From positions 1-30,279 of the forward strand of contig DATBWU010000352.1 of NCBI GenBank assembly GCA_036514635.1: 30,279 nucleotides of DNA. Reading direction: 5' to 3'. A model generated the notes under the pieces. The model was not told where the DNA came from, searched no databases, and saw nothing but the letters and a program-made list of their open reading frames with translations. Positions 24,674 through 30,279 of this stretch are shown one piece after another. This stretch comes from DASSFZ01 sp036514635. GTDB taxonomy: Bacteria; Chloroflexota; Anaerolineae; Fen-1058. A program made the translations under genes and the position numbers. Numbering within the stretch: position 1 is the first letter of the stretch; every line of letters starts with the position of its first letter.

Positions 24674-24900
24674 TTCCGACCACCTTGTGTGAGGCCAGCC
24701 CCGGCCCGCGCTGCCAGTTCACGCTCGCGCAGGATCGATTTCATGCGCGCCATGTCGCGGCGCATCGCCGTCAAGGTGTTGAAGTCGGTCACCTGGCCGG
24801 CGGCCGCCCGGAAGTGCAGATTGAACAGCGCCTTGTGGGTCTCATCGATCTTGTTCGTGATCTCGTCGGTGCTCATGGCGCGAATCTCGCTGGCTTTCAT
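24670..24900 (-). CDS. rpmC: 50S ribosomal protein L29 (uL29)
   Basis: The 76-residue protein starts MKASEIRAMSTDEITNKIDE and has KALFNLHFRAAAGQVTDF and MRRDMARMKSILRERE, typical of L29. It binds near the exit tunnel next to L23. The start overlaps the rplP stop by four bases (ATGA). The longer upstream reading of this frame is inside rplP and is rejected. Confidence 0.97.
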   Translation of the reverse strand: MKASEIRAMSTDEITNKIDETHKALFNLHFRAAAGQVTDFNTLTAMRRDMARMKSILRERELAARAGAGLTQGGRK

Positions 24901-25337
24901 GCTGCCGCCTCCTCTTCCTGCGCGGTGAACTCGCGCCGGCCGATCACCTGCGTCCTGATCGGCAGTTTGTGCGCCGCCAGCCGCAGCGCCTCGCGCGCCA
25001 CACCCGGTTCCATGCCACCGACCTCGACAATGATGCGGCCCGGCTTGACGACGGCCACCCAATGATCGACCGCGCCCTTGCCTTTGCCCATGCGTGTCTC
25101 AGCGGCCTTCTGCGTCACCGGCTTGTCGGGGAAGACGCGAATCCAGATTTTGCCGCGCCGCTTGGCGAAGTGCACCACGGCGCGGCGCGCGGCTTCGATC
25201 TGGCGCTGCGTCATCCAGCATGGCTCCAGCGCCTGCAGGCCATAATCGCCGAAGGTGACTTCCGCGCCGCGCAATTCTTTACCTTTCATGCGGCCACGCT
25301 GTTGCTTTCGATACTTCACACGTTTAGGCATCAACAT
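24897..25337 (-). CDS. rplP: 50S ribosomal protein L16 (uL16)
   Basis: The 146-residue protein begins MLMPKRVKYRKQQRGRMKGK and has FGDYGLQALEP, TQRQIEAARRA, KIWIRVFPDKPVTQKAAETR and MGKGKGAVDHWVAVVKPGRI. It helps shape the A-site tRNA pocket. GGAG lies nine bases before the ATG. A short Glu/Ala tail ends in an ATGA overlap with rpmC. Confidence 0.98.
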   Translation of the reverse strand: MLMPKRVKYRKQQRGRMKGKELRGAEVTFGDYGLQALEPCWMTQRQIEAARRAVVHFAKRRGKIWIRVFPDKPVTQKAAETRMGKGKGAVDHWVAVVKPGRIIVEVGGMEPGVAREALRLAAHKLPIRTQVIGRREFTAQEEEAAA

Positions 25338-25425
25338 CGCTATTCACTCCGACGCAATTGGAGTGCGGCCTCGCCCATCCCCACGGCGAAGCGGGGGGCA
25401 GGCTGCAATCGCGTCCATCTCAGCG

Positions 25426-26097
25426 CTACGCCGCCGGGGCCGCGACGGCCTCTTCGCTTTGCTTCTCGGGCAGCACCTGGCCCTTATAAATCCACACTTT
25501 CACACCGATGCGGCCAGCCGTCGTCAGCGCCTCAGCCTTGGCAAAGTCGAGATCGGCGCGAAGCGTGCTGCGCGGAACGCGGCCCTCCATCACCGTCTCG
25601 GTGCGCGACATCTCGGCGCCGCCCAGCCGGCCCGCCACGGTAATCTTGATGCCTTCCGCGCCGGCGCGCATCGCCTGCTGCACCGCGCGCTTCATCGCGC
25701 GGCCGTGACTGATGCGTCGCTCCAGCTGCCCGGCGATATTTTCCGCCACCAGGGGCGCGGCCAGGTCGGGCTTGGTGATCTCCTCGACTTCCAGTTTCAC
25801 CTTCTTCCCGGTGCGCTTCTCCAGCGACTCGCGCAGCGCCTTCACCTGCGCGCCCTTGCGGCCGATGATGATGCCGGGCTTGGCCGTGTGAATGGTGATG
25901 ATTAACTGGTTGGGGAAGCGCTCGATGTTGATGTGCGAGATACCGGAATTGCCGGCCTGCTTCATGATGTCCTTGCGCAATTGCAGGTCTTCGTTCAGCA
26001 TTTCCAGATACTGCGTCCCGCGCTTGGCAAACCAGCGGCCCTGCCAGTCACGCACGATCTTGAGACGAAACCCATAAGGATGAACTTTTCGACCCAT
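25426..26097 (-). CDS. rpsC: 30S ribosomal protein S3 (uS3)
   Basis: The 223-residue protein begins MGRKVHPYGFRLKIVRDWQG. It has the KH domain with PGIIIGRKGAQVKALRESLE and the C-terminal S3 domain with GRLGGAEMSRTETVMEGRVP and GVKVWIYKGQVLP, then an Ala-rich tail. It lines the mRNA entry site. It begins 15 bases after rplV. The 88 bases to rplP hold a small CACTCC/GGAGTG inverted repeat (25345-25365) and a GC-rich string, with no gene. Confidence 0.98.
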   Translation of the reverse strand: MGRKVHPYGFRLKIVRDWQGRWFAKRGTQYLEMLNEDLQLRKDIMKQAGNSGISHINIERFPNQLIITIHTAKPGIIIGRKGAQVKALRESLEKRTGKKVKLEVEEITKPDLAAPLVAENIAGQLERRISHGRAMKRAVQQAMRAGAEGIKITVAGRLGGAEMSRTETVMEGRVPRSTLRADLDFAKAEALTTAGRIGVKVWIYKGQVLPEKQSEEAVAAPAA

Positions 26098-26112
26098 CTG
26101 AGCTCCTTAAAA

Positions 26113-26454
26113 TCACCTCTCGGACAAAAGCACCGTAATGTGCGACGAGCGCCGGGTGATCGGCTTGAACCGGCCGCGCGCGCCGAAGCGTCGCCACTGC
26201 CGGCGCGGGCCTTCGTCGGCGCGGATTTCTTTGACGACCAAATCGGTGCGCGCCAGGCCCAGGTTCTCCTCGCCGTTCGCCGCGGCCGACGCGATCGCCT
26301 TCGACACCGGCTGGGCGGCTGCCGTCGGCATGAACTTCAACAGCGCCAGCGCCTCGACGACGCCCAACCCGCGCACCTGATCGATCACCAAGCGCACTTT
26401 ACGGGGTGAGAGAGGGACGAAGCGGCTCACCGATCGAGCTTCAAAACCAGCCAT
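26113..26454 (-). CDS. rplV: 50S ribosomal protein L22 (uL22)
   Basis: The 113-residue protein has LSPRKVRLVIDQVRGLGVVE, ALLKFMPTAAAQPVSKAIAS and the tunnel-hairpin region DEGPRRQWRRFGARGRFKPI with RRSSHITVLLSE at the end. L22 lines the narrow part of the peptide exit tunnel. It starts 14 bases after rpsS. Confidence 0.98.
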   Translation of the reverse strand: MAGFEARSVSRFVPLSPRKVRLVIDQVRGLGVVEALALLKFMPTAAAQPVSKAIASAAANGEENLGLARTDLVVKEIRADEGPRRQWRRFGARGRFKPITRRSSHITVLLSER

Positions 26455-26468
26455 CGTTCATCCCCCTT

Positions 26469-26753
26469 CTAGCCGGCAACCTCGGTGGTCTTCTCTCGGC
26501 TGGAGTGACCCCGGAAGGTGCGCGTGGGCGCGAACTCGCCCAGCTTGTGGCCGACCATGTTTTCGGTGATGTAAATCGGAATGTGGCGGCGGCCATCGTG
26601 CACCGCGACGGTGTGCCCCACCATCTGCGGGAAGATCGTCGAGGCGCGGCTCCACGTGCGCAGCACTTTCTTCTCGCCCGTGCGATTCATCGCCTCAATC
26701 TTCTTGAGCAATTTCGGATCGACGTACGGGCCTTTCTTCAGCGATCGTGACAT
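26469..26753 (-). CDS. rpsS: 30S ribosomal protein S19 (uS19)
   Basis: The 94-residue protein begins MSRSLKKGPYVDPKLLKKIE and has TWSRASTIFPQMVGHTVAVH, IPIYITENMVGHKLGEFAPT and RTFRGHSSREKTTEVAG. It sits in the head of the 30S next to S13. The 63 bases between rplB and this gene hold a CGTGTTGCGTG-type hairpin. Confidence 0.98.
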   Translation of the reverse strand: MSRSLKKGPYVDPKLLKKIEAMNRTGEKKVLRTWSRASTIFPQMVGHTVAVHDGRRHIPIYITENMVGHKLGEFAPTRTFRGHSSREKTTEVAG

Positions 26754-26769
26754 GCTCCCCTCAACCTCC

Positions 26770-26816
26770 GCATTGCGGGCTGCGTACTCCGTCTCGGATT
26801 ACGCACACGCAACACG
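26770..26816. repeat. CGTGTTGCGTG-family hairpin between rplB and rpsS
   Basis: The halves 26770-26793 and 26795-26816 are imperfect complements (GCGGGCTGCGTACTCCG against CGGATTACGCACACGCAACA). On the minus strand it begins directly after the rplB stop TAA. It resembles the element at 13348-13406. Confidence 0.75.
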
Positions 26817-27653
26817 TTATCTGCGTTTGCTGACGCGGCGGCGCACAATCAGCCGATCAGTGCGTTTGTTGACGCGTGTCTTCTTGCCGCGCGTGGGCTT
26901 ACCCCACGGGCTTTTTGGACCTGGCATACCCGTGGGCGAGCGACCCTCACCGCCGCCGTGCGGATGATCGCGCGGCGACATCGCCGATCCGCGCACAGTG
27001 GGCCGAATGCCCATGTGTCGCTTCCGACCGGCCTTCCCCAGCTTAACGTTGGCATGATCCGGGTTGCCGACCTGGCCGATTACGGCGTAGCACGTATCGA
27101 GCACCTTGCGCATTTCGCCGGACGGCATGCGCAGCGTCACGTAGCCGCCATCCTTCGCCAGTACCTGCGTGTACGCGCCCGCCGCGCGAACCAATTGCCC
27201 GCCCCGGCCCGGTAGCAGCTCGACGTTGTGGACGAGTGTGCCGAGCGGAATATCGCCGAGCGGCAATGCGTTGCCGACGCGCACTTCGCTGCCGCGGCCA
27301 CTCATCACCGTGTCGCCGACTTTCAAGCCATCGGGCGCGACGATGTAGCGCTTCTCCCCGTCGGCGTAATGCAGCAGTGCGATGCGCGCGGTGCGGTTCG
27401 GGTCGTATTCGACCGCCGCGACCTTCGCCACGACGCCGTGCTTATCGCGCTTGAAATCGATCAGACGATAGCGGCGCTTGTTCTCGCCGCCGCGATGACG
27501 CACCGTGATACGGCCCTGCGCGTTGCGCCCACTATGCTTCTTCAGGACGACCGTCAGCGAGCGTTCCGGCGCGGTCTTGGTCACATCTTCAAATGTATCG
27601 CCGGTCATACCCCGTCGACCGGGCGAGGTCGGTTTATACTTCTTGATCGCCAC
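26817..27653 (-). CDS. rplB: 50S ribosomal protein L2 (uL2)
   Basis: The 278-residue protein begins MAIKKYKPTSPGRRGMTGDT and has KKHSGRNAQGRITVRHRGGE, the central barrel, and the C-terminal signature AMSPRDHPHGGGEGRSPTGM with the conserved His needed for peptidyl transfer. It starts 41 bases after rplW. Confidence 0.98.
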   Translation of the reverse strand: MAIKKYKPTSPGRRGMTGDTFEDVTKTAPERSLTVVLKKHSGRNAQGRITVRHRGGENKRRYRLIDFKRDKHGVVAKVAAVEYDPNRTARIALLHYADGEKRYIVAPDGLKVGDTVMSGRGSEVRVGNALPLGDIPLGTLVHNVELLPGRGGQLVRAAGAYTQVLAKDGGYVTLRMPSGEMRKVLDTCYAVIGQVGNPDHANVKLGKAGRKRHMGIRPTVRGSAMSPRDHPHGGGEGRSPTGMPGPKSPWGKPTRGKKTRVNKRTDRLIVRRRVSKRR

Positions 27654-27694
27654 GTCGGCTTCTCCTGAATATCGGGAATCCGCATCCGAAATCG

Positions 27695-28006
27695 CTACAC
27701 ACCTTCGAACAATTCAAGGCGCTGATTGGCGGCCAGTCTGACGATGGCTTTCTTCCAGCGCGGCTGGCGAATGGATTGCCTGGCCTTCTTGCCCAACTGC
27801 CGGCTGCGCAGGTAGCGCCCGCGCTTGGCCGGCTGGACGACCACGCGCACCGAAACCACGTTCACCTTGAAGATGTCTTCGATCGCCTGCTTGACCTGCT
27901 CTTTGTTCGCGCGCATATCGACCTCGAAGGCGTACTGGTTCAGGTCGCGCAGATACGTCGTTTTCTCGGTCGATAGCGGGCGCTTCAACACTTCATAAAG
28001 ATGCAT
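27695..28006 (-). CDS. rplW: 50S ribosomal protein L23 (uL23)
   Basis: The 103-residue protein begins MHLYEVLKRPLSTEKTTYLR and has YAFEVDMRANKEQVKQAIED, FKVNVVSVRVVV and the basic loop RGRYLRSRQLGKKARQSIRQ. L23 surrounds the exit tunnel and docks trigger factor and SRP. The start at 28006 has GGGAG nine bases upstream; an ATG at 28063 would begin inside rplD. Confidence 0.97.
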   Translation of the reverse strand: MHLYEVLKRPLSTEKTTYLRDLNQYAFEVDMRANKEQVKQAIEDIFKVNVVSVRVVVQPAKRGRYLRSRQLGKKARQSIRQPRWKKAIVRLAANQRLELFEGV

Positions 28007-28043
28007 GGCTCCAAACTCCCGTACAAGGCGACTCGCGCCGAGG

Positions 28044-28664
28044 CTACCCCAGCCAACCTTCAATCACATCCAGCGCGCTTTTAGGTATCACGACTGCGCC
28101 GGCCTTCAGCAAATCTCGGACATTCAGATACTGCGCGCGCAGATACTGCACGTCGGCCAGGTTGCGCACCGAGCGCTCCACCTCCGGGCTGCTCTCCGGC
28201 AACAGAATCAGCGCCGATGTGCTGATGTTCAAGTTGCGCAGCATATCCGAGATCGCTTTGGTCTTGGGCGATTCGACGGTCAGCGCGTCCAGTACCACGA
28301 TCTGATTCTCCGCCGCCTTTGCCGACAGCGCCGATCGGAGCGCGGCGCGGCGCATTTTCTTCGGCATCTGCTGTTCATACGAGCGCGGGATCGGCCCGAA
28401 GGCCGTGCCGCCTTTGCGCCAGTGCGGGGCCTTGCGGCTGCCCTGCCGAGCGCGGCCGGTATGCTTCTGCCGCCACATCTTGCGTGTGCTGCCGCTGACC
28501 TCACCGCGCGTCTTGGTTTTGGCCGTGCCCTGCCGCGCATTCGCCAGTTGGCGCGCGAACGCCTGGTGCATCAGCGCCGTGTTGATTGGCGCCTTGAAGA
28601 CGATCTCGCTGAGTTCAACTTCGCCGACATTCTGGCCGGCCATGTTCATCAATGGAACTTTCAT
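28044..28664 (-). CDS. rplD: 50S ribosomal protein L4 (uL4)
   Basis: The 206-residue protein has the L4 extended loop with TKTRGEVSGSTRKMWRQKHT and GRARQGSRKAPHWRKGGTAF, then FGPIPRSYEQQMPKKMRRAA. In some bacteria L4 also controls the S10 operon. GGGAG lies seven bases before the ATG. The 294-base gap after rplC is filled with nested repeats that stop about 14 bases before this start. Confidence 0.98.
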   Translation of the reverse strand: MKVPLMNMAGQNVGEVELSEIVFKAPINTALMHQAFARQLANARQGTAKTKTRGEVSGSTRKMWRQKHTGRARQGSRKAPHWRKGGTAFGPIPRSYEQQMPKKMRRAALRSALSAKAAENQIVVLDALTVESPKTKAISDMLRNLNISTSALILLPESSPEVERSVRNLADVQYLRAQYLNVRDLLKAGAVVIPKSALDVIEGWLG

Positions 28665-28677
28665 CGCAAACTCCCAG

Positions 28678-28958
28678 TCGGTCAGTGATCAGTGGATCAG
28701 TGGGTCGGTGATCGGTGGGTCAGTTAGCAGCGCTACTGCACCACTGATAACTGCTCACTCACCTTACGCAGTCGGGCAGGACTTTACCGCAGAGTGCGCG
28801 GAGAACGCAGAGATTTGCTTGGAAATCCGCTCCGCGCCCTCTGCGTTCTCGGCGGTGAAATGGTCTCTTGCGTAAGGTGAGCTGCTCACTGACAACTGCT
28901 CACTGACAACTGCTCACTGACAACTGCTCACTGATAACTGCTCACTGATAACTGACGA
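28678..28958. repeat. Composite nested repeat between rplC and rplD
   Basis: Three layers are visible. The outer flanks (28678-28757 and 28882-28958) are CAGTGA-type units in opposite orientation. Inside them is a perfect 13-bp inverted pair CTCACCTTACGCA (28758-28770) and TGCGTAAGGTGAG (28869-28881). The core is a CCGCAGAGTGCGCGG-type hairpin (28786-28855) of the same family as 15022-15098. No coding sequence is apparent in these bases. Confidence 0.85.
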
Positions 28959-29633
28959 CTATTTCTTCCGGGCTTCTTTGACCAAGACTAGATCGCCGTT
29001 TGCGCCCGGCACGCTGCCGCGCACACCGAGCAGATTGCGCTCCACATCTACCAGCACGACATCGACATTTTGCGAGGTGACACGTTCCAGCCCCATGTGA
29101 CCGGCCATGCGCTTCCCTTTAATCACACGCCCCGGCGTGGTGCCCGCGCCGATGGAACCCGGTGCGCGGCCCCGATCCGACTGACCGTGCGTTCTGGGCC
29201 CACCGCTGAAATGGTGCCGCTTGATAGTCCCGGCAAAGCCACGTCCCTTAGACGTGCCGATGACATCGACACGATCGCCAATCTGGAAGATGTCAGCCTT
29301 AATCACCTGGCCTTCGGTGTACGTCTCGTCCTCGCTGACGCGAAGCTCGCGCAGCATTCGTACCGGAGGCACATCCGCAGGCAGTTTCTTGCGCTTGGGG
29401 TGGTTCTCATCCGTCTTGAGCAAACCCAAATGGCCGCGCTCGCCGCGCGCCAACCGCTCCGCCTTTCTGGCCGGATCGAAGCCCAACTGCACCGCGCGAT
29501 AGCCATCTTTCTTAAGCGCCTTCACCTGCACCACATAGCACGGGCCGGCTTCGATGACAGTGACCGGGACACGCTCGCCATCCTCATCAAAGATCTGTGT
29601 CATCCCGACTTTCTTGCCCAAGATGCCCTTCAT
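28959..29633 (-). CDS. rplC: 50S ribosomal protein L3 (uL3)
   Basis: The 224-residue protein begins MKGILGKKVGMTQIFDEDGE and has VTVIEAGPCYVVQVK, the loop region GTSKGRGFAGTIKRHHFSGG, and RTHGQSDRGRAPGSIGAGTT with GKRMAGHMGLERVT. It reaches the peptidyl transferase centre. GAGGG lies five bases before the ATG. The stop TAG is directly followed by CAGTTATCAGTGAGCAG-type repeats. Confidence 0.98.
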   Translation of the reverse strand: MKGILGKKVGMTQIFDEDGERVPVTVIEAGPCYVVQVKALKKDGYRAVQLGFDPARKAERLARGERGHLGLLKTDENHPKRKKLPADVPPVRMLRELRVSEDETYTEGQVIKADIFQIGDRVDVIGTSKGRGFAGTIKRHHFSGGPRTHGQSDRGRAPGSIGAGTTPGRVIKGKRMAGHMGLERVTSQNVDVVLVDVERNLLGVRGSVPGANGDLVLVKEARKK

Positions 29634-29647
29634 AAGACCCTCGTCTT

Positions 29648-29749
29648 TTAGTCGAGTAGTCGAGTAGTCTGGTAGTCATGTAGTCGAATGGTCGACTTTG
29701 TGGACTACACGACTAACCGACTACGCGACTAACCGACTACACGACTAAA
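29648..29749. repeat. TAGTCG-family inverted repeat between rpsJ and rplC
   Basis: Plus-strand AGTCGAGTAGTCGAGTAGTC-like units (29648-29694) face CTACACGACTAACCGACTAC-like units (29704-29749) around TTGTGGA. The rpsJ stop TAG (29745-29747) is the first TAGTCG unit on the minus strand, and the repeat ends about 15 bases before rplC, just short of its ribosome site. Confidence 0.87.
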
Positions 29750-30053
29750 ACTTGATCTCAATATCCACACCGGCCGGCAGGTTCAGCCGCATCAGCGTGT
29801 CGATCGTCTTCGAGTCCGGGTCCACCACGTCGATCAGCCGCTTGTGGGTGCGGATCTCGAAGTGCTCCTGGCTGTTCTTGTCGATGAACGCGCCCCGGCG
29901 CACGGTGAATCGCTCGATGCGAGTCGGCAGTGGCACGGGGCCGACCGTCGTCGCGCCGGTGCGCTCTGCCGCCTCGACGATGCGTCGGGCCGACTGATCC
30001 AGAAGTCGATGATCGTAGGCTTTGAGTCGGATGCGGATTCTCTGCTTGACCAT
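29745..30053 (-). CDS. rpsJ: 30S ribosomal protein S10 (uS10)
   Basis: The 102-residue protein begins MVKQRIRIRLKAYDHRLLDQ and has VGPVPLPTRIERFTV, FEIRTHKRLIDVVDP and LPAGVDIEIKF. S10 is also the NusE transcription factor. The ATG at 30053 gives the usual family length; another ATG at 30065 is in frame but GGA directly abuts it, so it is less likely. The stop codon TAG is the first TAG of a TAGTCG repeat. Confidence 0.97.
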   Translation of the reverse strand: MVKQRIRIRLKAYDHRLLDQSARRIVEAAERTGATTVGPVPLPTRIERFTVRRGAFIDKNSQEHFEIRTHKRLIDVVDPDSKTIDTLMRLNLPAGVDIEIKF

Positions 30054-30068
30054 TGGTTCACTCATTCC

Positions 30069-30130
30069 AGAAACCCGGTCTCTCTCGTCCCCCTTGCTTC
30101 ACTGCGGGGCCTTCGAGAAGCCGGGCTTCT
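30069..30130. repeat. AGAAACCCGG hairpin between tuf and rpsJ
   Basis: Arms 30069-30087 and 30114-30130 are imperfect complements (AGAAACCCGGT-type against the reverse of AGAAGCCCGGC). The loop is about 26 bases. No T tract follows on the minus strand, so it is more likely a repeat than a terminator. Confidence 0.65.
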
Positions 30131-30134
30131 ATAT

Positions 30135-30279
30135 TTATTCGTGGATCTTAGTGATGACGCCCGCGCCGACGGTCAACCCGCCCTCGCGGATGGCGAACCG
30201 GCTGCCCGCCTCCAACGCCACCCGCGTGATCAACTTCACCGTCATGTTCACGTTGTCCCCGGGCATCACCATCTCCACC
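30135..30279 (-). CDS. tuf: Elongation factor Tu, C-terminal end only
   Basis: Only the last 47 codons are in the window. They read VEMVMPGDNVNMTVKLITRV, then RFAIREGGLTVGAGVITKIH and a final Glu before TAA, which is the conserved end of EF-Tu domain 3. EF-Tu brings aminoacyl-tRNA to the ribosome. Its place directly upstream of rpsJ matches the str-S10 order. The 81-base gap to rpsJ holds a hairpin. Confidence 0.96.
   Translation of the reverse strand, partial: VEMVMPGDNVNMTVKLITRVALEAGSRFAIREGGLTVGAGVITKIHE

Noticed and set aside
28678..28958. Possible small gene in the rplC-rplD gap
   Set aside because: The bases are fully explained by inverted repeats. The open frames that cross them have no ribosome site or family resemblance.
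30069..30130. Hairpin between tuf and rpsJ as a terminator
   Set aside because: It has a long loop and no T tract on the minus strand; it fits the repeat pattern better.

Overview
The window is a bacterial chromosome segment, GC-rich, with every supported gene on the minus strand, so transcription runs from high to low coordinates. I infer Chloroflexota, probably in or near Anaerolineae, Caldilineae or Ardenticatenia. The clues are gene style rather than a marker gene: an O-antigen-ligase/TPR membrane protein, a membrane protein with a Pro-Thr linker and an SH3-like end, GAF-rich hybrid kinases, an archaellin-like filament gene, zinc-binding (C+) forms of S14, S4 and L36, and intergenic hairpin repeats. 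This is an inference without a database search.

Layout, upstream to downstream. Positions 30279 to 11753 hold one long ribosomal superoperon: 3' end of tuf, then rpsJ, rplC, rplD, rplW, rplB, rpsS, rplV, rpsC, rplP, rpmC, rpsQ, rplN, rplX, rplE, rpsN, rpsH, rplF, rplR, rpsE, rpmD, rplO, secY, adk, map, rpmJ, rpsM, rpsK, rpsD, rpoA, rplQ, truA, rplM, rpsI. This is the classic S10-spc-alpha-L13 order, but infA is absent from its usual place between map and rpmJ. Next come a tetrapyrrole-methylase/MazG fusion (11659-10205) and an SH3-like membrane protein (10011-9427) with a strong terminator. A signalling block follows: a 1136-residue hybrid histidine kinase, a lone receiver protein with its own terminator, a receiver/winged-helix regulator, and a small coiled-coil membrane protein. 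Then comes an archaellin-like filament gene (3290-2721) with a terminator, and finally a partial O-antigen ligase/TPR gene that runs off the left edge.

The most unusual property is between and inside the genes. Nearly every long junction in the ribosomal operon is filled by an imperfect inverted repeat built of short tandem-like phrases, and I see about ten different sequence families. In at least five cases (rpsJ, rplF, rplO, secY, rpsK) the stop codon of the upstream gene lies inside the first repeat unit, and the repeat often ends just before the next ribosome binding site. Similar hairpins also sit in frame inside the histidine kinase, the O-antigen ligase and the N-terminal extension of ribosomal protein L30. 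They resemble in style the short tandemly repeated repetitive (STRR) sequences of cyanobacteria.

The second point of interest is the archaellin-like protein. It carries both the class III signal/filament core and the conserved archaellin C-terminal motif, close to two-component genes.
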